From: Companilactobacillus futsaii JCM 17355
GTDB lineage: Bacteria; Bacillota; Bacilli; Lactobacillales; Lactobacillaceae
Direction: 5' to 3'
NCBI RefSeq assembly: GCF_001435505.1
Contig: NZ_AZDO01000039.1
Location: 21,287-85,286, forward strand
DNA length: 64,000 nucleotides
The notes below the pieces were generated by a model. That model was given only the letters and a program-made list of their open reading frames with translations, did not search any database and was not told where the DNA came from. The translations under genes and the position numbers were made by a program. Numbering within the stretch: position 1 is the stretch's first letter; every line of letters starts with the position of its first letter. Shown here piece by piece: positions 37,226 to 46,138 of this stretch.

Positions 37226-39856
37226 TTATGCTAAAACATATTCATTTATAGCGACACGATAATATTCCCGGCCATTGATAGTAGCAAGTTGATCAGTCTT
37301 CCAAGATGTTCCAGGTGCTAGAGTTTTGCCAATCAATTTACCAGTATGGTCATAAAGTGGAATTTCTGTCTTAGTTGTATAAATAGATGAAATTGGTTGA
37401 TAAGTGGTTAATGAACTAGCTGGAATCCATTCATCGGTAGCGACACGATACATCTTTTCACCATTGATTGTGGCATAGCTGTCAGTTCTCCAACTAGTAT
37501 TTGCTGACAAAGTCGTTCCGATATCTTCACCTTTAGAATTATAAATTGGTGTTAAACTAGTGAGAGCAACTGAAGTAGTTGTTGGCACTGCTGTATAAGG
37601 GATACCACTGGTTACAGGCACGAATTCATTTGTAGCAACTTGATAGTAATCATTACCGTCAATTTTTACGATCTTACTGTATTTCCAACCTGAACTTGGG
37701 GATACGACTCTGCCAATTTCTTTGCCCGAACTATCAACTAAGTCAACAGTATTGTTAAAAGTTCTGACTGTACCGGGTTTAGAAAATTCAGTGTCAGTAA
37801 ATGAACTAGCTTCGACCCATTGTCCATAACCTACTTGATAAAATTTTTGACCGTTAATAGTTGTCATTGCTTTGACTCCTAAACTAGCTAAGAGTTCATT
37901 TTCTCCAGTTTGAGGTCCAGATAAGGAATCAACTGTTATAGGAATTCTTGATTGCACTTCATCATTAGAAGTTGGTGGAGTAGTTGGTGCTGTTGGAGTT
38001 GTGGTCGTTGTCGTTGAACCAGAACTAGTTGTTCCGGTATAAGTCGACTTAGGAATAGCTTTATATGTCAAAGTTATTGTTTGTGGATTTTGCGTATATT
38101 TACCTTGCAACGTTGGTACTGGATTTTGTAGAGTATAGCCATCAACTGCTGTATCACCGCTCAAGTCAAAACTATCACCGATCGTTGTTCCAGTGACAGT
38201 TTTAGTTAATGGTTGACCATTGGCATTCAAAATTGGTGTGCCATCACTATTAGTATATTTAATCTCGACACTAGGACCACTTTGCCAAACGACTGGTTGA
38301 GCATGAATCATATTGTTGATCCATTGAGTAGTACCATATTGCTTTACCAGTACTCCACCGAGATTGTAAGTAGGATTATATTTAGGATCAAACCCAGAAT
38401 CACCGTAAACTAATTCATCATATGAACCAGTTGGATTTTGAATTACATAAGTGTCGTTTCCTTTGGCGGTCAAATCACCATATGCTGGACTAGCAGTATT
38501 CATAGTGAAACCGTAGTTTGAAGAAACATCTTCACCATCGAGTCCTTTGACTGGTGTTGAAGTAAACTGCATTGGTTGACCAACAACACCATAAACAGTT
38601 GTTGGATCGTAGACGCCACCAGTTGTATTGATGCTGAAGTTAGTATTTCTATTGATACCACCTAATGGTGAAAAATCACTGATAGTATTACCATTCATAA
38701 CTAAACTGCCGTAAGTAGAATTATTAGAAAATTGAACAACCCAAGGTGCTAGGGTCTTCAATTCATCATTAGTAATACCATTGAACCCATCATCCCCAGC
38801 AAAATAAGCACTGCCAATTGGTGTTTCCAACTTAGCAATTTGGCTGACATTGATCTCTTTTTTAGAATTGTCGCTGAAATTACCAATCAATTCCAATTGG
38901 TTGAGTTTGATACCATACATTGGTTCCAAACTTGGATTAGCGTTTTCATCTGAACCTAATCTACCAGTAAAACTAATCGTATCATGTGGTAATAATTGTA
39001 AGTATTGCATCCCATCCAAACTCTCGATTGGTGTATATTCAGATTGTGTCAAATTGGCTGTGGCAGGATTTTTAGCTAAGTATTGTGATTCATCCAATGT
39101 CAAAGTAACCGTCAATGGTTGATAATTCTTAATATCTCCAACTGTGATTGGATCGGTTGCTTTCAATCCTAAAGCTTGTCTTACCATTCCGGCTAAAGTA
39201 GGATCCGAGAAATCAACCACAGTACTATCAGTTAAATTACTTGGTAACTTGTAATCACCAGTATCAGCTGTAACATTAGTTTGCCCACCGGGTAATGTTG
39301 TAGGAACACTCACTGGTAAACTTGAAGCTGGTAAAGTTGCTCCAGCACCGCTACCTGAAGTACTAGATGTTGAACCATTCGTTGGTGCTGTTGTGGTTGT
39401 ATCATTTGTCGTAGTTGTACTTGGTGTAGTCGTCGTACCACTATTTGTGCCAGTTGGTACAGTTGTCCCAGTCGTACTCGTTGAAGATGGCATTGAAGTT
39501 GTTGGCGTTGCTGTATTCGATGTAGTTGCAGTCGTCGAAGTTGTGGTTGGCGTAGTAGTTGAACTAGATGTCGTTGGAGTTTCACTTGTCGTACCTGATG
39601 TTGTTGAACTTGAGGTTGTTGAACTTGAGGTTGTTGAACTTGAGGTTGTTGAACCTGTCGTTGAAGTCGTTGGCGCGGTTGTTACACTAGTCGTCACTGT
39701 TGGCGATACTGTTTCTGTCGTAGCGGTTGTTGGCGTGGTCGTCGAACTAGTAGAAGTACTCGTTGCAGCATCCACATTTTGTCCCGATAAAGACGTTAAT
39801 ACTAACGCTGAAATAATAGTCGTTCCTAGTTTCATACATTTCTTATTAGTTAACAT
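37226..39856 (-). CDS. Large surface protein 2: Ser/Thr-rich, LRR-like, MucBP and four SLAP repeats
   Basis: An 876-residue paralogue of its neighbours. The signal peptide (MLTNKKCMKLGTTIISALVL...) is followed by a very long Ser/Thr stretch (about 35-190). The conserved region has DPITVGDIKNYQ and TPIESLDGMQYLQLLP, then a MucBP-like domain (VEIKYTNSDGTPILNANG) and a Thr/Pro linker. Four SLAP-type repeats follow, the last ending REYYRVAINEYVLA, one more than in the paralogues. The start at 39856 has AAGAGTGAT upstream, nine codons inside the longest frame. The Ser/Thr region is a likely O-glycosylation site. It probably sits in the outer wall as an adhesin. Confidence 0.85.
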   Translation of the reverse strand: MLTNKKCMKLGTTIISALVLTSLSGQNVDAATSTSTSSTTTPTTATTETVSPTVTTSVTTAPTTSTTGSTTSSSTTSSSTTSSSTTSGTTSETPTTSSSTTTPTTTSTTATTSNTATPTTSMPSSTSTTGTTVPTGTNSGTTTTPSTTTTNDTTTTAPTNGSTSSTSGSGAGATLPASSLPVSVPTTLPGGQTNVTADTGDYKLPSNLTDSTVVDFSDPTLAGMVRQALGLKATDPITVGDIKNYQPLTVTLTLDESQYLAKNPATANLTQSEYTPIESLDGMQYLQLLPHDTISFTGRLGSDENANPSLEPMYGIKLNQLELIGNFSDNSKKEINVSQIAKLETPIGSAYFAGDDGFNGITNDELKTLAPWVVQFSNNSTYGSLVMNGNTISDFSPLGGINRNTNFSINTTGGVYDPTTVYGVVGQPMQFTSTPVKGLDGEDVSSNYGFTMNTASPAYGDLTAKGNDTYVIQNPTGSYDELVYGDSGFDPKYNPTYNLGGVLVKQYGTTQWINNMIHAQPVVWQSGPSVEIKYTNSDGTPILNANGQPLTKTVTGTTIGDSFDLSGDTAVDGYTLQNPVPTLQGKYTQNPQTITLTYKAIPKSTYTGTTSSGSTTTTTTPTAPTTPPTSNDEVQSRIPITVDSLSGPQTGENELLASLGVKAMTTINGQKFYQVGYGQWVEASSFTDTEFSKPGTVRTFNNTVDLVDSSGKEIGRVVSPSSGWKYSKIVKIDGNDYYQVATNEFVPVTSGIPYTAVPTTTSVALTSLTPIYNSKGEDIGTTLSANTSWRTDSYATINGEKMYRVATDEWIPASSLTTYQPISSIYTTKTEIPLYDHTGKLIGKTLAPGTSWKTDQLATINGREYYRVAINEYVLA
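39600..39655. repeat. 15-bp tandem repeat inside surface protein 2
   Basis: GTTGTTGAACTTGAG is repeated three times exactly, with a fourth partial unit, within the Ser/Thr-coding stretch (minus strand). Each unit encodes a five-residue Ser/Thr block. It is a candidate for length variation between strains. Confidence 0.9.
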
Positions 39857-40012
39857 ATCAATCACTCTTTTCTTAATCCTCAAAATCGATATTAGAACGT
39901 TATTTTTATATATACCAATATAAAGTTTCTACAAAAAACAAAACAATTAATAAGTGTTTTAACAAGTCCTACTGCCGCTTATATTTTTTGATTTATCACA
40001 TATACCATTCGT

Positions 40013-40066
40013 AAAAAAGAACTTGTGATCAATGTTATTTCTAACACTAACCACAAGTTCTTCTTT
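40013..40066 (-). terminator. Terminator of surface protein 3
   Basis: AAGAACTTGTG pairs with CACAAGTTCTT across a loop of about 24 bases, with A and T tracts outside. Confidence 0.65.
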
Positions 40067-40071
40067 TTTAT

Positions 40072-42519
40072 TTAAATAACATCACTAGCTGGAACCCATT
40101 CATCAGTAGCGACACGATACATCTTGACACCATTGATCATGGCATAGCCATCTGTATACCAACTAGATCCACTTGACAATCCCCGTCCTAGGCTTTTACC
40201 TTGAGAATCATAAAGTGTTGCTCTAGTTTGGGTCTTGACCGTTCCTTTAGTTGAAACAAAATCAACCCCACTTTGAACAGGCAAGAATTCATCAGTAGCT
40301 ACCTGATAATATTTAGCACCATTGATAGTTACGATCTTGCTATATTTCCATTCCGTATTAGGCATTAATTTTTCTGAAACTGGTTGACCATAAGAATTTA
40401 CCAGACTAGTTGAACTATCAAAGGTTCTGACCACACCACTAGTTGGTGAAGCAACATTATTGTAATCACTGGCTAGAACCCATTGGTCGTATCCTGTCAA
40501 ATAAAAGAGTTGACCATTGATATGAGTAGTAGCACGGACTCCTTCATCAATCAATTGTTCATCAGCTGGAGAATCGTCTGTTAAATCTTTAACTTGGATT
40601 GCAACTCTATCGGGAGATGTTGTTGTGGTTGATGTAGTTGGTTGAGTCGTTGATGAAGAACTTTGTCCAGTCTGAGAAGTATTTGATGTATAAGGTTGTG
40701 AACTGGTTGCTTGATAAGTTAAGTCAACTGTTTGAGGATTTTGAGTGTAATTACCCTTTAATAAACTCGTTGGACTAGTCAAAGTATACCCAGTTATTTG
40801 GCTATCAGTAGTCAAATCGTATGGATCACCAATCAAATTACCTTCAATTGTCTTTGTCATTGGAGTTCCATCAGCGTTTAAAACTGGTTGGCCAGCTGGA
40901 TCCAAATAATCAATTGTAACTGTAGGATGTGCTTGCCAAATTATTGGTTGAGATTCCATTGTTACGGCTTCAAACGTCGTGGTACCTTTGTTTTCATAAG
41001 TCAAAGAATCCGGTGTATAATCAGCGAAACCAATTTGACCATAATTTAATTCTTTTGCATTAGGATCTGCATCGGTCAAAGTATAACTGTCATTTCCATT
41101 ATTGGTTAGATTGTCATTTTTCAAATCAGTTGTTGGTACCGAACTAGAATAATGATAGCTATCGGCTATATCTTTTCCATCCAAGTCTAAAACTTTAGGT
41201 GCAGTAAACATGATTGGTTGGCCAGTTACCGCATAGATTGGCGTTGAATCAGTAAGTGTATTCGATACAGCGATGACAGATACGCTTTGTCCGGATTCAA
41301 CACCTTGTAAAGGTGAAAAGTCCGAAATTCCTGAATAACCTAATTCAATCGTATGATAGCTTTGACCATTATCAGCGAATTTAATTATTGTTGGCGCAAC
41401 TTGGGCTAATTCTTGATTGTTCAAACCACTATTAGCAGCTACTGTCGAGTCCCCATTCAATTCGTAAAGCGTTGCGTTAGAAGTATTCAATCCACTAAGT
41501 TGACTAATATCAATTTCTTTAGCACTAGGATCACTGAAATTACCCTCAATAGTAAAACTACCAAGATTTACCCCATCCAAAGGTCTCAAATCGGTATTAG
41601 CTTTAGCATCTGAAGCTAATTTAGCTTGGAATAAAACGGTTGTCTTAGCTGGTAATAATTGCAAATATTGCATCCCATCTAGACTTTCAATTGGTGTATC
41701 CTGTTGATCACTCATTGAAGCACCAGGCTTAGGGGCAGAACCATCGGCGGGATGATCCATCTCATAAGTAGTCATCATAACTCCTAAAGTTGGGTTGACA
41801 TAACCTTTAATTGCTCCAACAGTAATCGAATCACTAGCTGGAATATTCAAAGCTGACTTAACAGCTGCTCCCAACAAAGGATCGGCGAAGTTTACTACAG
41901 TGCTATCGGTCAAATCACTTGGCAAAGCATATGGATTAGTATTACTTGTTGAAGTTGTTGGTGTAGTCGAAGTACCAGTTGTGCCCGTCCCCGTGGTTGT
42001 TGCGGTACTTGTTGAGCCAGTCGATGTCGAAGGACTTGTCGTTGATGTAGTAGTTCCCGTTGGTGTAGTTGAAGTAGTACTTGAACTAGTACTTGGTGTG
42101 GTTGCGGTACTTGTTGTAGTAGAAGTCGTTGAAACTGTGCTACCGCTAGTACTTGTAGTTGGACTTGTTGTACCAGTCGTACTGCTTGTTGCTGGTGTTG
42201 AAGTGTCGCTAGTTGTTGTAGTACTTGAGGTCGGACTCGTTGTTGGACTTGTCGTACTACTTGTTGTTGGTGTTGATGTCGACGAACCCGTTGTTGCAGT
42301 ACTTGTTATTGAGCTACTCGTAGTAGTCGTCGGCGTCGAAGTACCACTAGTCGTTGAACTAGTTATTGGGCTAGTAACGCTTGACACACTCGAACTTGGT
42401 GAAGTCGTCGTATCGCTCGTAGTGGCAGCTTTTGCCGGTTGAGATGTTGTAATTCCTCCTAGAATCAATGCTGAAAATAACGTAACTCCTAAATAAACAC
42501 ATTTTTTATTTAATAACAT
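40072..42519 (-). CDS. Large surface protein 3: Ser/Thr-rich, LRR-like, MucBP and three SLAP repeats
   Basis: An 815-residue paralogue. The signal peptide MLLNKKCVYLGVTLFSALIL leads into a Ser/Thr/Pro stretch of about 160 residues. The conserved region (DSITVGAIKGYVNP, TPIESLDGMQYLQLLP, LNNQELAQVAPTI), a MucBP-like domain (VTIDYLDPAGQPVLNADG) and three SLAP-type repeats ending MYRVATDEWVPASDVI follow. The start at 42519 was chosen for the signal peptide and the GTGATTGAT-ATG context shared with surface protein 2; the longer frame reaches 42591. Sequence between the paralogues is divergent outside the signature blocks, implying old duplication or selection for variation. Confidence 0.85.
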   Translation of the reverse strand: MLLNKKCVYLGVTLFSALILGGITTSQPAKAATTSDTTTSPSSSVSSVTSPITSSTTSGTSTPTTTTSSSITSTATTGSSTSTPTTSSTTSPTTSPTSSTTTTSDTSTPATSSTTGTTSPTTSTSGSTVSTTSTTTSTATTPSTSSSTTSTTPTGTTTSTTSPSTSTGSTSTATTTGTGTTGTSTTPTTSTSNTNPYALPSDLTDSTVVNFADPLLGAAVKSALNIPASDSITVGAIKGYVNPTLGVMMTTYEMDHPADGSAPKPGASMSDQQDTPIESLDGMQYLQLLPAKTTVLFQAKLASDAKANTDLRPLDGVNLGSFTIEGNFSDPSAKEIDISQLSGLNTSNATLYELNGDSTVAANSGLNNQELAQVAPTIIKFADNGQSYHTIELGYSGISDFSPLQGVESGQSVSVIAVSNTLTDSTPIYAVTGQPIMFTAPKVLDLDGKDIADSYHYSSSVPTTDLKNDNLTNNGNDSYTLTDADPNAKELNYGQIGFADYTPDSLTYENKGTTTFEAVTMESQPIIWQAHPTVTIDYLDPAGQPVLNADGTPMTKTIEGNLIGDPYDLTTDSQITGYTLTSPTSLLKGNYTQNPQTVDLTYQATSSQPYTSNTSQTGQSSSSTTQPTTSTTTTSPDRVAIQVKDLTDDSPADEQLIDEGVRATTHINGQLFYLTGYDQWVLASDYNNVASPTSGVVRTFDSSTSLVNSYGQPVSEKLMPNTEWKYSKIVTINGAKYYQVATDEFLPVQSGVDFVSTKGTVKTQTRATLYDSQGKSLGRGLSSGSSWYTDGYAMINGVKMYRVATDEWVPASDVI

Positions 42520-42992
42520 ATCAATCACGCTTCTTTCTTCAGCGCTTATATTAAATATTTCTAACCAATATGCCAGAATAATAATTCTCATTATTTTTTC
42601 TTTTTTTAAAGAACCCCATTACCTCAAGCATTTCCGGTCTTTAGCGATGTACTATTCGTAAAAAGTGAAAATTGACAAAAATAGCCATGATATTTATATT
42701 ATCTTGTTCATTTTTCTAAAAAAGTTCATTAAGTGAATTAATAATATTACTTTAATAAAGTTTTATTCCACTTTTGGAAAAAACCTCTTACAAAAATTGA
42801 ATCAAAATTTCTAAGCAATGATAGTACTATATTACTTGTAATAAGGATTGACCTCATATATATCGTTAAGACAATTCAAGTACATTTGGCAGTGTACACG
42901 AAATTGATATGTATACAAAAAAAAGGATGTCCGTGGTCGGCATACCACGAACATCCAAATTAATAATTCACACACACAGTTATAAAAATAAA
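42520..42992. other. Intergenic region upstream of surface protein 3
   Basis: About 470 bases without a supported gene. It holds the probable promoter of surface protein 3 at its left end and the terminator of the next small SLAP gene at 42925-42956. The middle is A+T-rich with no ORF, repeat copy or RNA that I can support. Confidence 0.6.
42925..42956 (-). terminator. Terminator of the 170-residue SLAP protein
   Basis: GGATGTCCGTGGT pairs with ACCACGAACATCC with one mismatch across a 6-base loop, followed on the minus strand by a run of eight T. Confidence 0.85.
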
Positions 42993-43505
42993 TTAAATAG
43001 TAGCCTTGAAAGTTTGTTCAACTACATCGTACATGGCAACGTATTGATCAGGAGCAACACGTAAGAAAGGCATACCGTTAGACGTATTGATAACAGTATC
43101 TGTAGCCCATTTGGTTCCGGATGCTAAAGATACGTCGCTTTTTTGTACCAAATTATGATCATAAACATTAACAGCTTTATCCTTACCGTCGAGTGATTGA
43201 ACTTTGATTACCATTCGACGGTTTTTGTATGCAAAACTATCTTTTGAGCTTAAAAATTGGTTAGGTGCAACTTGGAAATAACTAGTTCCATTAATATCTT
43301 GAGTCTTAGCAACTTGCCAAGTACTGTCTTTTTCAAGAGCAACGTCAGTAGCATTCCCATTTTGATCATAAACAGGTGCTTGTTCAGAACTTACTTGAGC
43401 AAAATTCCCTTTACTTACTGATTCAGCATTAACATCAGTAGTTGATACTAAAGAACCTCCGACACCTAAAAGTGCACACACTAAAAACAATATAGATTTT
43501 TTCAT
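42993..43505 (-). CDS. Small exported protein of two SLAP-like repeats (170 residues)
   Basis: A signal peptide (about 1-27) is followed only by two SLAP-type repeats: APVYDQNGNATDVALEKDSTW...YFQVAPNQFLSSKDS and VNVYDHNLVQKSDVSLASGTKW...FLRVAPDQYVAMYDV. The motif is VAPNQF/VAPDQY where the large proteins have VATNEW. There is no functional domain besides the wall-binding module, so it may coat the wall, compete for binding sites or serve as a structural surface protein. A close relative lies just upstream at 43861. It has its own terminator. Confidence 0.78.
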   Translation of the reverse strand: MKKSILFLVCALLGVGGSLVSTTDVNAESVSKGNFAQVSSEQAPVYDQNGNATDVALEKDSTWQVAKTQDINGTSYFQVAPNQFLSSKDSFAYKNRRMVIKVQSLDGKDKAVNVYDHNLVQKSDVSLASGTKWATDTVINTSNGMPFLRVAPDQYVAMYDVVEQTFKATI

Positions 43506-43860
43506 TTTTCCTTGACCTCACTATAATTCAAATAATTTAACCCTCTGTGCACTTATTTTTTGGCAGAAAAAAAGCGCACACAAAATTGATGTTATGTAAT
43601 ACAATAAAAATTTTAATATTTCACACAGTCAGCTATATAACTTTGGCATAATTATAAGCAACTTTATATTACAAGGTTTGGATAACTATTACAAGAAATA
43701 TCGTTCAAAAATGCTTATTTTTTTTATTAAATTTTCAATATATTGTATATCGCAAAAGTTAGAAAACGTTATAACCATTGATAATATTGACTTCTGTAGT
43801 CCTATATGTCATGAAAATAAAAAAAAAGACTATCTTACTCAAGATAATCTTCTTGTTTAT
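43506..43860. other. Intergenic region between the two small SLAP genes
   Basis: About 355 A+T-rich bases. They contain the leader of the 170-residue protein gene and the terminator of the upstream gene (43826-43851). I see no supported gene or RNA in the rest. Confidence 0.6.
43826..43851 (-). terminator. Terminator of the 166-residue SLAP protein
   Basis: AAGACTATCTT and AAGATAATCTT pair with one mismatch around ACTC, followed on the minus strand by a T run. Confidence 0.7.
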
Positions 43861-44361
43861 TTAGAGTTTAGCCGAAAATTCTTGTTGCACAACATACCAC
43901 ATGCCCACATATTCATCTGTCGCTACACGTACAAATGGCATTCCATCTGGTGTAAAGATTACCCTATCTGAATACCAAGAAGTACCTGGTGCTAGTGCTA
44001 CATCTGATAATTGAACAAAGTTATGATCATACAAAGGCACATCTCCATCAGTTGATGAAACCTTGATAACTTCCGGTCTGTTACTGTAAGTGTAGCTATC
44101 CTTTGAACTTATATACTCATCAGAAGCTACTTGGTAATAATCTGTATTCTTAATACTAATAGTTTTCCCAAGATACCATGTACTATTTTTTGAAACTTTT
44201 CTCCCAAGATTATCTCCGTTAGAATTATATAAGTCTGCCGAAGACGAATCTACATCTACAAAACTTCCGCTAGTTACAGATTCAGCCTTGACACTAGTCG
44301 GTGAAAATGAAAAACCTAAGCCAAGTAAGATTGCTAAAAATATTACTGTAAGTTTTTTCAT
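43861..44361 (-). CDS. Small exported protein of two SLAP-like repeats (166 residues)
   Basis: A sister of the 170-residue protein: a signal peptide (about 1-28), then ADLYNSNGDNLGRKVSKNSTW...YYQVASDEYISSKDS and VPLYDHNFVQLSDVALAPGTSW...FVRVATDEYVGMWYV. Both proteins end in a short V-QxF-A tail after the last repeat, which the large proteins lack. GGAAGT-type ribosome binding sequence precedes the ATG. The neighbouring XRE regulator is a candidate controller. Function is unknown beyond probable wall association. Confidence 0.78.
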   Translation of the reverse strand: MKKLTVIFLAILLGLGFSFSPTSVKAESVTSGSFVDVDSSSADLYNSNGDNLGRKVSKNSTWYLGKTISIKNTDYYQVASDEYISSKDSYTYSNRPEVIKVSSTDGDVPLYDHNFVQLSDVALAPGTSWYSDRVIFTPDGMPFVRVATDEYVGMWYVVQQEFSAKL

Positions 44362-44453
44362 TTTTTATACTTCCTTAGTCTCCTTAGACTAATTAAACAG
44401 TAATATGTTTAAACAAATATTGCAATAATTGAGCTTACACATTTATTTATAAA

Positions 44454-44487
44454 AAAAATCATCAGATTGAATAATCCAATGATTTTT
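44454..44487 (-). terminator. Terminator of the XRE regulator gene
   Basis: AAAAATCAT and ATGATTTTT pair, with an inner GATT/AATC, just after the stop codon. Confidence 0.7.
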
Positions 44488-44491
44488 AATT

Positions 44492-45331
44492 TTATTTATG
44501 TTCTATTTTCTTCAATAAATCAGTATTTCCATTCACTTTAGCAAGATAATACGCTAAGTTATTGAAAGTTTCATAATCGGCTTCTTTGCTCTTATCGTCT
44601 TTTATCGATAAAGCAGCAAAGTAATTCAATTCATCTAAGAAATATGAAACATGATTTTCGTAAGCAAATTTTAAACCACGTTGACTGAAGTCAAATGATG
44701 TTTGATAAGATTGCATTTTAGCAAAAGAACCAGCTAAAGTCTTGCAAATAAAGAGGATTTCCAATTCATTGGCATTTTTGAGTTCGACATCCTCATCACA
44801 AACATTAGAAATCATTTGGAAATAGTATTGTGCGCGGTCATCATGTTCTTGTCCTAAGTAATCTAGTCCTTTGAACAAATAAGCTAATAAAGTATAAATA
44901 TCATCATCAGCTGATTTAGTATATTGTAAAACTTTATCAAGAGTAAACAATGACGCATCATAGTTACCCTTCCAATAATCTAACACACCGGTAATCAATT
45001 CATATTGCTTCATGTCATTATCACTCAATTTTCCTTCAAGTGATGACAATCTTTGTGCTACATCTGAAGTTTTCTTCAACAATGTATCTTTCTCTAGCAC
45101 ATCCAAGGCACTATCCTCTTTGGCAGAAGTTTTACTTGAAAAATCACTGAAAACGTCATTTAATGTTAAATTCAATTTCAAGCAAATCTTAATAAGGATA
45201 TTGACCGTGGGTGCGATATTATGTTTCTCAATTTTGCTAATCGTATTCTGAGTACAAATATCGTCAGCTAACTCAATTTGAGTTAAGTTCATTTCTCGTC
45301 GTTTATTATAAATAATTGATCCAAGAAACAA
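44492..45331 (-). CDS. XRE/Rgg-like regulator with C-terminal helical repeats
   Basis: About 279 residues: an N-terminal XRE helix-turn-helix (LGSIIYNKRREMNLTQIELADDICTQNTISKIEKHN, read in two blocks near residues 4-38) and a C-terminal all-helical region of TPR type (LDYWKGNYDASLFTLDKVLQY, AYLFKGLDYLGQEHDDRAQYYFQM). This Rgg/PlcR-like layout is used by peptide-sensing regulators. The start is uncertain; TTG 45331 is placed 10 bases from GGGAG, while GTG 45340 or TTG 45337 are alternatives and the longest frame reaches 45427. It is adjacent to the small SLAP genes on the same strand, but the terminator at 44454-44487 separates them. Confidence 0.78.
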   Translation of the reverse strand: MFLGSIIYNKRREMNLTQIELADDICTQNTISKIEKHNIAPTVNILIKICLKLNLTLNDVFSDFSSKTSAKEDSALDVLEKDTLLKKTSDVAQRLSSLEGKLSDNDMKQYELITGVLDYWKGNYDASLFTLDKVLQYTKSADDDIYTLLAYLFKGLDYLGQEHDDRAQYYFQMISNVCDEDVELKNANELEILFICKTLAGSFAKMQSYQTSFDFSQRGLKFAYENHVSYFLDELNYFAALSIKDDKSKEADYETFNNLAYYLAKVNGNTDLLKKIEHK

Positions 45332-45550
45332 TGGCAACACACTCCCATCTATCGTTATGACATTTATCAATAATACTATACCACCTGATAAAAAAATATA
45401 TATAGTTATCGTGAATAAATAATCCAAAATTAATATATATTTTTATTAATATTTGCATATGCACAAAAAAACTTGTGCTCAATTTCCAGTATTATCAATC
45501 ATTGTAAAAAAAAAGCAGTCGAACAAATTAATGTCCAACTACTTTAGTGA

Positions 45551-45636
45551 TGCGGGTAAGAAGATTCGAACTTCCACGGAGATAATTCTCCACAAGATCC
45601 TTAGTCTTGCGCGTCTGCCAATTCCGCCATACCCGC
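45551..45636 (-). tRNA. tRNA-Leu (AAG anticodon)
   Basis: An 86-base class II tRNA on the minus strand: acceptor GCGGGTA/TACCCGC with discriminator A, anticodon stem CAAGA/TCTTG around CTAAGGA (anticodon AAG), a long variable arm and a T arm containing AGTTCGAATCT. CCA is not encoded. Confidence 0.92.
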
Positions 45637-45672
45637 ATGCACGTTCTACTATACACATAAATAAAAAAATTA

Positions 45673-46137
45673 TCAAGACGAAATAGTAATATCTTTGATA
45701 TATTTTAGTTTCCCGTGACATTTCCCACAAACATACTTTCGAGTATTTATTTTTTTTACGCGCTGATAAATATGATGGCAATTATTACATTCATAAATGT
45801 GATGATTTTTTCTATGAACAGAGCTTTTGATTGGAGAAAAACGACTACCACCGACTTGTTGTAAAAGAACTTTAAACGTTCGATCTTTATGCTGAGCTGG
45901 TAGTCCATCATTGTACAAATGATAGTGACATAATTCATGTTTTATGACACCAACTAATTCATCTTGACCAAACTCTTGATATATTTTTGGATTAATATCA
46001 ATATTCCTATCTTGCAAATGAAAACGACCGCCAGTAGTTTTCAATCGACTATTAAAATATGCTTGATGAATAAAAGGTTTCCCAAAATATTCTCGGGAAA
46101 CCTTTTTTACTAATTCAGTTAATTCTAAATCTGTCAT
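45673..46137 (-). CDS. SprT-family zinc metalloprotein
   Basis: A 154-residue SprT-like protein with the metal site VIKHELCHYHLYN (HExxH near residue 70) and a C-terminal four-Cys zinc ribbon (CNNCHHIYQR ... CGKCHGKL, near 115-142). It begins with the typical LTELVKKVSREYFGKPF. SprT relatives are thought to act on DNA-protein complexes or translation-linked substrates; the bacterial function is unresolved. The start lies one base after the preceding gene's stop, so it is the last gene of the 46-50 kb run. Confidence 0.88.
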   Translation of the reverse strand: MTDLELTELVKKVSREYFGKPFIHQAYFNSRLKTTGGRFHLQDRNIDINPKIYQEFGQDELVGVIKHELCHYHLYNDGLPAQHKDRTFKVLLQQVGGSRFSPIKSSVHRKNHHIYECNNCHHIYQRVKKINTRKYVCGKCHGKLKYIKDITISS

Positions 46138-46138
46138 T

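Noticed and set aside
39600..39655. CRISPR-like direct repeats
   Set aside because: Units are 15 bp, contiguous without spacers and in frame within a coding region.
39393..39923. Long plus-strand frame rich in Val opposite surface protein 2
   Set aside because: It is the mirror of Ser/Thr codon repeats of the minus-strand gene; composition is an artefact and there is no ribosome binding site.
41900..42442. Val/Leu-rich plus-strand frame opposite surface protein 3
   Set aside because: Same artefact of the antisense of a Ser/Thr repeat region.
42672..42705. Plus-strand TTGACA followed by TATTAT
   Set aside because: The spacer is about 19 bases and no plus-strand gene follows, so it is probably chance in A+T-rich DNA.
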